A stretch of 64,000 bases of DNA from Candidatus Paralachnospira avium. GTDB taxonomy: Bacteria > Bacillota > Clostridia > Lachnospirales > Lachnospiraceae. Every line of letters begins with the position of its first letter. The stretch's first letter is position 1. The stretch covers positions 1 to 64,000 of the forward strand of contig CAJFUL010000030.1 of NCBI GenBank assembly GCA_904420245.1, written 5' to 3'. The notes under the pieces were generated by a model. That model saw only the letters and a program-made list of their open reading frames with translations, was not told the origin of the DNA and made no database searches. Made by a program: the position numbers and the translations under genes. Positions 29,804 through 38,459 of this stretch are shown piece by piece.

Positions 29804-30913
29804 TTACCGGATCACAGTCAGCTCCTTGGGCAGCTTATGGAGGACTCTGGTGGAGCCGTCCTCCTCGATCAGCACCTGGTCCTCGATCCGCACTCCGAAC
29901 TCGCCCGGCAGATAGATGCCCGGCTCGCAGGAGAAGGCCATGCCGGGACGGATGATGGTGGTCTCGCCGGCACCTGCCGAAGGACCCTCATGGCAGTCAA
30001 TGCCGATGCCGTGTCCGGTTCGGTGGATGAAATATTCTCCGTATCCGGCCTTTTCGATCACATCCCTGGCCGCTCTGTCCACGTCCTGAAGCTCGTTTCC
30101 GGCCTTGGCAGCCGCCTCTCCGGCCAGATTGGCTTCCAGGACCACATTGTATACCTCGCGGAACTTCTCGCTGGGTTCCCCGAAGTGATACGTCCTGGTC
30201 ATATCGGTGCAGTAATTTTTATAAGTGCCTCCGAAATCGATCAGCAGGCATCTTCCCATCTCAATGACCGTATCTCCCGTATTGTGGTGAGGGACCGCCG
30301 CATTGGGTCCTACGGCCACTGTGGCGCCGGGGGCCGCAAGGCCCAGACAGGTCATCTCATAGGCCAGCTCCGCCATAAAATCCGATTCCGTTTTTCCGAT
30401 CCAATAAAGTCCTTTATCGATACACTTTTTCAAAGCGATGTCCGCCTTGGCGGTGGACTCGATCATGCAGTCCATCTCCTGACGGTCCTTATAGATCCGC
30501 AGCGGCTGTACCAGAGGGCTGCCGTTGACAAATTCCGCATCCGGATACAGAGATGTAAGCTGCAGCGTAAACAGAGCCGGCATGGCCGCATCCACGGCAA
30601 TGGTGTCATGACGGATGCCCCTCTTCTCCATCTCCTTCTTCAGCAGAGCGAAGGGATCCTCCCCGTCGGGCCAGTAGGTGAACTCCGTCACCGGAGTCTC
30701 CGTCACCTGGAGCTCATAAAGGATATTGGCGATGATAAAGGGCTCATGTCCCGGTGCCAAGACCAGCGCCAGGAACCGCTCATCTCCCTTGATGGAGTAG
30801 CCGCACAGATATTTCATATCGGAGGAGGGCGTCACAAAGAAGCAGTCGATGCCCTCTCTCTCCAGGATCTTGTTCATATTTTCCACACGGGAAGTAAACG
30901 CAGACTCTTTCAT
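29804..30913 (-). CDS. M24 family metallopeptidase (Xaa-Pro peptidase-like)
   Basis: 'LIDFGGTYKNYCTDMTRTY', 'HRTGHGIGIDCHEGPSAG', 'PGMAFSCEPGIYLPGEFGVRIEDQV'. Confidence 0.93.
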   Translation of the reverse strand: MKESAFTSRVENMNKILEREGIDCFFVTPSSDMKYLCGYSIKGDERFLALVLAPGHEPFIIANILYELQVTETPVTEFTYWPDGEDPFALLKKEMEKRGIRHDTIAVDAAMPALFTLQLTSLYPDAEFVNGSPLVQPLRIYKDRQEMDCMIESTAKADIALKKCIDKGLYWIGKTESDFMAELAYEMTCLGLAAPGATVAVGPNAAVPHHNTGDTVIEMGRCLLIDFGGTYKNYCTDMTRTYHFGEPSEKFREVYNVVLEANLAGEAAAKAGNELQDVDRAARDVIEKAGYGEYFIHRTGHGIGIDCHEGPSAGAGETTIIRPGMAFSCEPGIYLPGEFGVRIEDQVLIEEDGSTRVLHKLPKELTVIR

Positions 30914-30920
30914 ATTTTCT

Positions 30921-32204
30921 TTACCCCTTTTCTTCCTTGGACTGTTTTGCCTGTTGGACCGCATTCATGGCCAGAGCTACGAAGATGATCCCATATGCCA
31001 GGAACACACGGAAATACTCTCCCACCTGACTGTCCTCAAAGAGAGCCGTGCCCACCTGAGGAGATACCGCGAAGATGGAGTGGAACAGGATGATCCCAAG
31101 GATCGCGTTTTTATTGTTGGCCTTCACCACCGAAGCGCCGCCCACCAGGATGGCCGCCACGGCCAGCAGGGCGATCTGTTCATGGGCGGAATAGGTATTC
31201 ATGGTCCCGATATCCTGAAGACGGATGATCTGTCCCCAGGCGGCGAATACCGTGGACAGGATCATGGCGATGATCCTGGTCCTGTTGACGTTGATGCCGG
31301 ATACCATGGCCACCTGCTGGTTCATCCCCACAGCCCGGAAATCATGTCCCAGCTTGGTCCTGAAGATCCAGGTGTTGAACAGGCACAAAAGAAGGATACA
31401 GATGAGCGCCGACACCGGGAAGGTCACGAACCGCATGATGAACTGGGCCTGAAAGCTGACCTGACGCAGGACCAGCAGGAAAATGGACACCGCCGCGATG
31501 ACGATGCAGCCTGCGATACGGGAAGCCCTGAGGGGGATCCCGGCTTTCTTCCTCCTCACGAAGCTGTAGATCAGGTAGGCCGCCACGCATACCAGGGCCG
31601 CAATGCCGGCCACCAGTACGAAATCCGACAGATTGGTGTTCCAGACGTCCGTCAGAGAGTATCGGAAAGTACCGTCAAATCCCAGGGAACTCTTGATCCC
31701 GACGCCGTTGTCGTTCATCATGGACTTATCGGGGAAAGGGATCACCGTCCCAATCAGGTACAGATAGATGAACTGATAGATACCGTTGGCCAGATACCCC
31801 AGGATCATGGAGGTGATCATCTCGTTGCCCTTGGTCTTGTTGAGGACCTTGCCCACCAGAAAGCCAAAGAGGATGGCCAGAGGCGTACTGATGAGGATAC
31901 TCACCAAAAAGGAAGGAAAACCGGTGATCCCAAAGGATACTGTATGGATCACGGCCATCTGTCCGGCCATGGCTCCGATGACGATACTGAAGTTGAGGCC
32001 CAGCCCGGCCACCACCGGGATGATCAGCGCCAGCACCTGGAAGGTATTGCGGCAGAATCTGGATGCGATCTCCTGGAGGAACACCGTAGGAGCTACTCCC
32101 GAGATGATATAGGCCGCAATGGCCAGGATGACGAAAAAGATCACTACGTTATATTTTTTTCCCATTGCTTTCAAACGGGATGCCATCGTCGTCTGCATAA
32201 TCAC
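30921..32204 (-). CDS. ABC transporter permease
   Basis: Polytopic; BPD_transp_2-like 'LGLNFSIVIGAMAGQMAVI', 'GINVNRTRIIAMILSTVFAAWGQIIRLQDIG'. Confidence 0.88.
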   Translation of the reverse strand: MIMQTTMASRLKAMGKKYNVVIFFVILAIAAYIISGVAPTVFLQEIASRFCRNTFQVLALIIPVVAGLGLNFSIVIGAMAGQMAVIHTVSFGITGFPSFLVSILISTPLAILFGFLVGKVLNKTKGNEMITSMILGYLANGIYQFIYLYLIGTVIPFPDKSMMNDNGVGIKSSLGFDGTFRYSLTDVWNTNLSDFVLVAGIAALVCVAAYLIYSFVRRKKAGIPLRASRIAGCIVIAAVSIFLLVLRQVSFQAQFIMRFVTFPVSALICILLLCLFNTWIFRTKLGHDFRAVGMNQQVAMVSGINVNRTRIIAMILSTVFAAWGQIIRLQDIGTMNTYSAHEQIALLAVAAILVGGASVVKANNKNAILGIILFHSIFAVSPQVGTALFEDSQVGEYFRVFLAYGIIFVALAMNAVQQAKQSKEEKG

Positions 32205-33241
32205 ACCTCCCGTTTGATTTTTGTCAGCGCGTATACGATGATCCCGTTGCTGACAATGATCCGGACGATCTCAGCCAGGTTGCTGTCCGGCGCCAGAGCA
32301 TTGGCGACCGGCGTGGACATGGCCAGGATCCCGTTGAAGAGCAAGGTACCAAGCACCACGTTGCCGATGGAGGCGCGTCTCGTGGTGGCGCCGCCGATCA
32401 GCACGGCCGCCACAGCCAGGAAGCTCATCCGCAGAGGCGCCGTATAGAGCTGCAGGAATCCGTAGCTCTGGGCGTAGAACAGGATCCCGATGGCGCTTAA
32501 GACCATGGAAAGGATGGTTCCCAGGATCCGGTTGCGATTCACGCTGATGTCCAGCGCCTTGGCAAACTTGGGATTTTCACCGGCCACCTGCATGAGACGG
32601 CCCGTACGGCTGTTCAAAAACAGCTTCAGCACGACGCAGAACGCCGCGCAGACCAGCATAAATCCCACCGGGATCGTGACACCGGCGACCTCCACGGCCA
32701 GGAAGTTGTTGAGAAGCTCGCCGAAGGTGGCAGAAAGCTCCACATTGAGACGGACGCCGCCGCCCATGGCCAGCCGGAGAGAATCGTTGGTGATGGGCAG
32801 GAACACCCAGACGATGCACATCAGGGAGACAAAGGCAAATCCCACATAAGTGGCGATCATCATTTCCGATCCCTTGATGTAGTTTAAAAGCTTTCCGTAA
32901 ATGCCGCCGATGATGGCCGCGAAAACGCTTCCGAAGATCGCCGCCATGATAAGGCTCATGACGCCGGTAAAGCCAAATTCAATGGATAAGACGCCGCCCA
33001 GAAGACCGCAGCAGATCCCCAGCGTGGAGGCAAAGTTCAGCCCGCATCCCGAAAGAACGCTGGGCACCATGGCCAGCACCAGCAGGAAATTCATGCACCA
33101 GCGGATCAGCACATCCGAAACCGTGGCCGTGAAGGACAGATCCAGTACATAGGTCGTCACAAGCAGCGCCACAAAAAACAGAGAAATGATCAGCCTTGCA
33201 GAGCCGAAGCGTTTCAGGCCACCGATAATTTTTTCACTCAT
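32201..33241 (-). CDS. ABC transporter permease
   Basis: Polytopic; 'CGLNFASTLGICCGLLGGVLSIE', 'ISVNRNRILGTILSMVLSAIGILFYAQSYGF'; 4-nt overlaps with both neighbours. Confidence 0.88.
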   Translation of the reverse strand: MSEKIIGGLKRFGSARLIISLFFVALLVTTYVLDLSFTATVSDVLIRWCMNFLLVLAMVPSVLSGCGLNFASTLGICCGLLGGVLSIEFGFTGVMSLIMAAIFGSVFAAIIGGIYGKLLNYIKGSEMMIATYVGFAFVSLMCIVWVFLPITNDSLRLAMGGGVRLNVELSATFGELLNNFLAVEVAGVTIPVGFMLVCAAFCVVLKLFLNSRTGRLMQVAGENPKFAKALDISVNRNRILGTILSMVLSAIGILFYAQSYGFLQLYTAPLRMSFLAVAAVLIGGATTRRASIGNVVLGTLLFNGILAMSTPVANALAPDSNLAEIVRIIVSNGIIVYALTKIKREV

Positions 33242-34842
33242 TCTGCTCCGCTCCCTTCTTTTTCCTTGGGACCAAGTCCCATCATATACAGGCCGTACTC
33301 CTGATCCGAAGCGTCCGCAGGGAGGATCCCTTCCACTTTTCCATCGTATATAATGGCGATCCGGTCACAGACGGACCGCAGCTCCGCCAGCTCGGAGGAG
33401 GTGATGATGATGGTCATGCCCCTCTCCTGGTTCAGCTTCACCAGGTACTCCAACAGCAGGCGCTTGGCTCCGATGTCGATGCCTCTGGTGGGTTCCGATA
33501 CCAGCAGGATATCCGGATCCAGGGACAGGGCCCTGGCCACGCAGACCTTCTGCTGGTTGCCGCCGCTTAAGCGCCTCGTATACTGGGAAGGCCCGGTACA
33601 GCGGATATCCAGAGTCGCGATCATTTCCTGGGCATGCTTCCTGGCTTTTCCTCTGTCCACCAGCTTAAAGAGACCGAAATTCTTCAGATATTTCTTCTGG
33701 ACCTTGATGGCGGAAATGGCGATATTGGCTTCGATGGAGCTGTCCAGCAAAAGGCCCGTTCCCTTTCTGTCCTCGGAGACAAAAGCGCATTTCTTCTCCA
33801 GGATCTTCTGAGGCGTGATATGCTTGATCTCCTCCCCATCGATAAAGAGTTTTCCTTCGGCCGGATAGAGGCCCATGATGCCGTTGGCCACCGACAGTTT
33901 TCCCTGCCCGGCCAGACCTGCCAGCCCGAAGATCTCTCCCCGCCGGATCTTAAGGTTCACGCCCTTGGAGCGCTCTCCCGGCATATCCACCGCGAAATCC
34001 TGTAGCTCCACGGCGTAGGGGGCTTCGTCCCTGATGGACCGCTCTGCCTTCTCGATGGGAGCGCCCATCTTCCGTCCGATCATCATTTCCGCGATGCTGG
34101 ACGCATCCGTCTCGCCGATGGGCATACTGTCCACCAGCTCTCCATCCCGGAAGACAGTCACATGATCCGCCACTTCCATGACTTCTCCCAGCCTGTGGGT
34201 GATGAAGATGATGGCGATGCCCTGGTCCGCCAGCTTCCTCATGATCTTAAGGAGCCCCTTGGCCTCGCTCTCCGTCAGGACGGCCGTGGGCTCGTCGAAG
34301 ACCAGCAGCTTGACATTCTGCTTATCGATCTCCCTGGAGATCTCCACAAACTGCATATGGCCCACCGGCAGTTCTCCCATCAGGGTATTTTCATCAATAT
34401 CCATGCCTACCCGGTTGAGAGCCGCTCTCGCATCCCTTCCCATCTGGTCAAAATCCACGATGGACAGCTTTTTCCCGAAGATCCGTCCGGCAAGGGAATT
34501 CTTCAAAGGCTCCCGGTTGAGCTTTATGTTTTCCGCCACGGTGAAACCGGGGATCATCATAAATTCCTGATGGACCATACCGATGCCCGCCTCCATGGCC
34601 TTCATCGGAGAATCGATCTGGACCGGCTTCCCCTCCCAAAGGATCTCTCCTTCAAATCCGCCGCTTTCCTGGATCACCGGCATACCGAACAGGATGTTCA
34701 TCAGCGTGGATTTTCCGGCTCCGTTTTCGCCCAGGAGGGCGTGGATCTCATGGGGCTTCACATGGAGCTCCATGTCCTTGAGGACCGTATTTTCACCATA
34801 TTTTTTTGTGATGTGTTTCATCTCGAGCAGATAGGTGTCCAT
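33238..34842 (-). CDS. sugar/nucleoside-type ABC transporter ATP-binding protein (two NBDs)
   Basis: Likely start MDTYLLEMKHITKKYG; 'LLGENGAGKSTLMNILFG', second NBD 'RLSGGNQQKVCVARALSLDPDILLVSEPTRGIDIGAKR'. Confidence 0.95.
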   Translation of the reverse strand: MDTYLLEMKHITKKYGENTVLKDMELHVKPHEIHALLGENGAGKSTLMNILFGMPVIQESGGFEGEILWEGKPVQIDSPMKAMEAGIGMVHQEFMMIPGFTVAENIKLNREPLKNSLAGRIFGKKLSIVDFDQMGRDARAALNRVGMDIDENTLMGELPVGHMQFVEISREIDKQNVKLLVFDEPTAVLTESEAKGLLKIMRKLADQGIAIIFITHRLGEVMEVADHVTVFRDGELVDSMPIGETDASSIAEMMIGRKMGAPIEKAERSIRDEAPYAVELQDFAVDMPGERSKGVNLKIRRGEIFGLAGLAGQGKLSVANGIMGLYPAEGKLFIDGEEIKHITPQKILEKKCAFVSEDRKGTGLLLDSSIEANIAISAIKVQKKYLKNFGLFKLVDRGKARKHAQEMIATLDIRCTGPSQYTRRLSGGNQQKVCVARALSLDPDILLVSEPTRGIDIGAKRLLLEYLVKLNQERGMTIIITSSELAELRSVCDRIAIIYDGKVEGILPADASDQEYGLYMMGLGPKEKEGSGAE

Positions 34843-34928
34843 GTTCTCCTCCTCTCCTTCATAAAAATCATGCAGCACGATTTCCGCAGAAATGTGCTGC
34901 ATGAATCTCTACATCATCTGCCCGCGGA

Positions 34929-36104
34929 TCACAGCATGGTCCAGGGGCCCATCACCAGCGCAAAATTGTCATATTTAAGGCCGTTGACATCATAGGTATT
35001 GAAGCTGACGTCATCGGTCCCGGCTGCTTTGATGAGCGCCTCCTTCATAACGTCCATGTCTACCTTCTCACCGCCGGTTTCCCCATTGAGATATGCAAGA
35101 GCATATTCTACGGAAGTATTCATTTCCATAACGACATTGGGGATGGTACGGGTGGAGAAACGTCCGTTGTCGCCGGTCTCCGCCAGCTTATCCTGGATCG
35201 CCTGGATCATCCACTCATAGTCGTTGGTCTTGTCTTCCGGTACGGAGATCCCCAGCGCTTCCGGGTATCCGTTGAAAGGAGAAGACTGGCTGGGGTTCAT
35301 GTAGATCCCCTCGCCCGCGTCATATACGGCTTTGATCACGGCCGGCGTCGACATGGTGTTGGTATCAAAGAACGCCGTATTGGGTCCGTAGGTCTCCAGC
35401 TGCTTCGGCACATCCTCCACGATGAACTGCTGGGTACCTGCCGTACCGGCATCCGACTGAGGATCCGGGATGGTCACGCGGACAAATTCGATCCCCAGCT
35501 CCTTGCACCGCTCCTCGCACTGATTGCCTGCGTAGGCGACCTTCTCATAGCCCTGATGGCGGGGGAAGGAGTAGTAGATCATGGTCTCCGCTCCCATCTC
35601 CTTGGCCCGGTCTGCCATCTGGGCTCCTGCGGAATAGTTGTCATAATCGATGCAGATATCAGCCGCTTCACAGGCCACGTCGGGATCCTCATTGGGACCG
35701 CCGTTGATATAGAGGATGTCGGGACGGACCTCCTTGGCCCTGGTGATGGCTGCGGAAGAACCCGGCACACCCTGAAGGAAAATAACGACCTTGATATCCG
35801 GATCCGATACCAGAGAGAGCATATTGGAGATGGTGGTCTCCTCCTCGCTCATAAAGTTATCGGGATAAGTCTGGATCACGACCTTATCCTCACCCAGCTC
35901 ATTCTGCCATGCCTCCGCGCTGCGGTACTCCTCTTCACTGATGGCTACGGTTCCCACCATCAGACCGATCTTTCCCTCTCCGCTGCTCTCGCCGCCGGCC
36001 GATCCGGTTCCGTCACTGCCGGAATCGCCGCCGCCGCAGGCTGACAGGGAAAGCACCATCATGGCTGCCAGAAGGACTGCTACCAGACGTCTCATCTTCT
36101 TCAT
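34929..36104 (-). CDS. DUF3798-type substrate-binding lipoprotein
   Basis: Lipobox 'LSLSACGGG'; periplasmic-binding-protein-like fold pattern; genetic linkage to the ABC components. Confidence 0.8.
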   Translation of the reverse strand: MKKMRRLVAVLLAAMMVLSLSACGGGDSGSDGTGSAGGESSGEGKIGLMVGTVAISEEEYRSAEAWQNELGEDKVVIQTYPDNFMSEEETTISNMLSLVSDPDIKVVIFLQGVPGSSAAITRAKEVRPDILYINGGPNEDPDVACEAADICIDYDNYSAGAQMADRAKEMGAETMIYYSFPRHQGYEKVAYAGNQCEERCKELGIEFVRVTIPDPQSDAGTAGTQQFIVEDVPKQLETYGPNTAFFDTNTMSTPAVIKAVYDAGEGIYMNPSQSSPFNGYPEALGISVPEDKTNDYEWMIQAIQDKLAETGDNGRFSTRTIPNVVMEMNTSVEYALAYLNGETGGEKVDMDVMKEALIKAAGTDDVSFNTYDVNGLKYDNFALVMGPWTML

Positions 36105-36149
36105 AACTCCACTTTCCTTTCTGCATGAAATTTAATCTAATATGTATAA

Positions 36150-36178
36150 ATCATACCATGAATTGTCTACTTCTTCAA
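36150..36178 (-). promoter_or_regulatory. sigma-A-like promoter of the DUF3798 ABC operon
   Basis: Minus strand TTGAAG-N17-TATGAT. Confidence 0.6.
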
Positions 36179-36210
36179 GCTGAATTGGATGATTTTTCAA
36201 AAATCCCAAA

Positions 36211-36252
36211 CAAAAAGGAACGGCTTTGGAAAAAATTCCACAACCGCTCCTT
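36211..36252 (-). terminator. terminator at the end of the Wood-Ljungdahl operon
   Basis: Minus strand AAGGAGCGGTTGTGGAA-TTTT-TTCCAAAGCCGTTCCTT followed by TTTG. Confidence 0.85.
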
Positions 36253-36267
36253 CTGACTTCCGGATGC

Positions 36268-37119
36268 TTATTTTACAGTTCTTCTGGCTGCCTCTACCAC
36301 ATGGCCCACCAGCACGGAAGTGGTCACAGCTCCTACGCCGCCGGGCACCGGAGTGATGGCCTCCACCACCGGTTCCACAGCCTGGTACTTCACATCGCCG
36401 CAGAGCTTGCCTTCTTCGTTGACGTTGATGCCGACGTCGATGACGATCTGGCCGGGAGCCACATACGTCTCATCGATGACGCCTGCCCGTCCCGCGGCCA
36501 CCACCAGGATATCCGCCTCTCTGGTGACGGCAGGCATATCCTTGGTCCTGGTATGGCAGACGGTAACGGTGGCGTTCTTCTTGATGAGCATCATGGCCGC
36601 AGGCTTCCCTACCACCAGGCTCCGTCCTACCACCACCGCCTTCTTGCCCGTGCAGTCGATGCCGTAGTGATCCAGGATCTCCATGCAGGCCTGGGGTGTA
36701 CAGGGCGGGAAGCCCTGGTCCGTGCCGGCGAACACGCCCACCATGGATCCGTCGGTGATGCCGTCCACATCCTTTTCCGGCTTCAGCGCCTTGATGACGG
36801 CCTCCTCGTCGATCTGGGAAGGCAGGGGACGGAAGATCAGGACTCCGTGGATCGAAGCGTCCTCATTGACCTTCTGGATGACTTCCATGAGCCCTTCCTG
36901 GCTCACGTCAGCCGGAAGGACGAATTTCTCCACGGCGACTCCCAGCATATCGCACCGCTTTGTGGCGCCCCGTTCATAGGACAGATCATCGGGCCTCTCT
37001 CCCACCCGGACGATGGCAAGAGTGGGGTTGACTCCCTTTTCCTTCAGAGCCGCCGCCTGCGCCTTGATCTTCTCATTGAGGGCCGCGGCAACTTCTTTTC
37101 CCAAAAGCTGTTTTGCCAT
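36268..37119 (-). CDS. folD: methylenetetrahydrofolate dehydrogenase/cyclohydrolase
   Basis: 'ASIHGVLIFRPLPSQIDEEAVI', 'PCTPQACMEILDHYGIDCTGKKAVVVGRSLVVGKPAAMMLI'. Confidence 0.97.
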   Translation of the reverse strand: MAKQLLGKEVAAALNEKIKAQAAALKEKGVNPTLAIVRVGERPDDLSYERGATKRCDMLGVAVEKFVLPADVSQEGLMEVIQKVNEDASIHGVLIFRPLPSQIDEEAVIKALKPEKDVDGITDGSMVGVFAGTDQGFPPCTPQACMEILDHYGIDCTGKKAVVVGRSLVVGKPAAMMLIKKNATVTVCHTRTKDMPAVTREADILVVAAGRAGVIDETYVAPGQIVIDVGINVNEEGKLCGDVKYQAVEPVVEAITPVPGGVGAVTTSVLVGHVVEAARRTVK

Positions 37120-37137
37120 TGAAACTTCCTCCTGTTT

Positions 37138-37767
37138 TTATTTAAGCCTTCCCAGAACGCTCTCAAACACCTGGTCGGCGATCTTCGTATATTTCTCCAG
37201 CATGGCGTCGGCCTTTTGGTTCAGCTCCTCCGCATACTCTCTGTTTTTCATGGATTTCGTATTGATATAGACGTTGAGGCTGGCGCCCTGGAGGGCCGCC
37301 TTGCAGAACACTGCGCCCACGCCGGCGTCGCTGATGGCCAGCGCCGAACCCTTGGCGGCAAACTCCACCAGAAGATCCAGGGCCTCGCAGCACTTTTCCA
37401 TGATCTCCATGGGAACGGAGCAGGCGTCCTTTAAGACGATCTCCATGACTCTCGCCTTTTCCGCCTTCTCCTCCTCGGTCTCCCGGGGCATGCCGTAAGC
37501 TTTGGAAAGGGGCTCAAAGACCTCCGCATCCCGCTCCACCAGGGCCAGGAGCTCCTTCTGGAGCGTGTCCGCCTTGGACTTGAGCTGCCACATCTCCTCC
37601 TCTACGTCCGCATACTTCTTCTTTCCCACAGTCAGGGACCCCACCATGTTTCCCAGGGCCGTTCCCACTGCTCCCACCAGGGCGCTGGCGCCGCCGCCGC
37701 CGGGAACCGGCGCTTTGGATGCCAGGACCTCTACAAACTCATTGCACGGTACTGTTGAAAAACCCAT
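37138..37767 (-). CDS. fchA: cyclodeaminase/cyclohydrolase family protein (methenyl-THF cyclohydrolase)
   Basis: 'PVPGGGGASALVGAVGTALGNMVGSLTVGKKKY'; position next to folD in a WL cluster. Confidence 0.92.
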   Translation of the reverse strand: MGFSTVPCNEFVEVLASKAPVPGGGGASALVGAVGTALGNMVGSLTVGKKKYADVEEEMWQLKSKADTLQKELLALVERDAEVFEPLSKAYGMPRETEEEKAEKARVMEIVLKDACSVPMEIMEKCCEALDLLVEFAAKGSALAISDAGVGAVFCKAALQGASLNVYINTKSMKNREYAEELNQKADAMLEKYTKIADQVFESVLGRLK

Positions 37768-37783
37768 TGCCTTTTACCTCCAT

Positions 37784-38449
37784 TCACTGCGGCTGCCGGG
37801 CCGCGAGCTCGCCGGCCAGCCTCTTCAAGGTTCCGATGGAAATGTCCCCCACTGCCGCCATATCCTCCCCGTGGAAGGCGGAGGCGAAATTGCCGGAGAA
37901 CAGGATCTGGGCGGAAGGCGGGAATTCCTCGTCTCCTTCCCAGATCATAAACTGAAGCTTCAGATCATCCAGGAAGAAAAATTCATACCCGGCGTCTCCC
38001 TGGGGGACCGGAGTCCCTCCCAGAGATTCCATGACCTGCCGGAAAGAATCCAGCTTAAAACCGAACGTATAGGCCAGCCGCTTTACGCAGCGGCCCTGAA
38101 AGACCTGGTTGTAGTGGTTCCCCCAGGGCATATCGGCATAGGCGTAGAAATCTCCCTTGAAAGGAGCCTTCTTTCCCTCCAGCAGATACCGGATCACCAG
38201 GATCTTGGTCTCCAGGTTGTCCAAAAGGGGCGCGTATCCGCCGTCCTCCTCCAGACAATGGGTCTCGAAATCCGGATAATGGACCGTATATCGTTTTCCC
38301 ATCAGCGTCACGGAAAAGAGACCGGTTTTCGCATCGTAGGGAGCGCCGGAAACCTGGGACAAAAGGACGGGATCCGCTTCCCGGAACCGGGCCTTATAGG
38401 TTTCAAAGGGAACTCGTTCTTTTTGATTTTTTTCGTAAGGAATATTCAT
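37784..38449 (-). CDS. DUF3786-like protein
   Basis: 221 aa; 'YVKxx..ETHCLEEDGGYAPLLDNLETKILVIRYLLEGKK...MPWGNHYNQVFQGRCVKRLAYTFG'; family assignment from memory. Confidence 0.7.
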   Translation of the reverse strand: MNIPYEKNQKERVPFETYKARFREADPVLLSQVSGAPYDAKTGLFSVTLMGKRYTVHYPDFETHCLEEDGGYAPLLDNLETKILVIRYLLEGKKAPFKGDFYAYADMPWGNHYNQVFQGRCVKRLAYTFGFKLDSFRQVMESLGGTPVPQGDAGYEFFFLDDLKLQFMIWEGDEEFPPSAQILFSGNFASAFHGEDMAAVGDISIGTLKRLAGELAARQPQ

Positions 38450-38459
38450 ATATCTTGTC

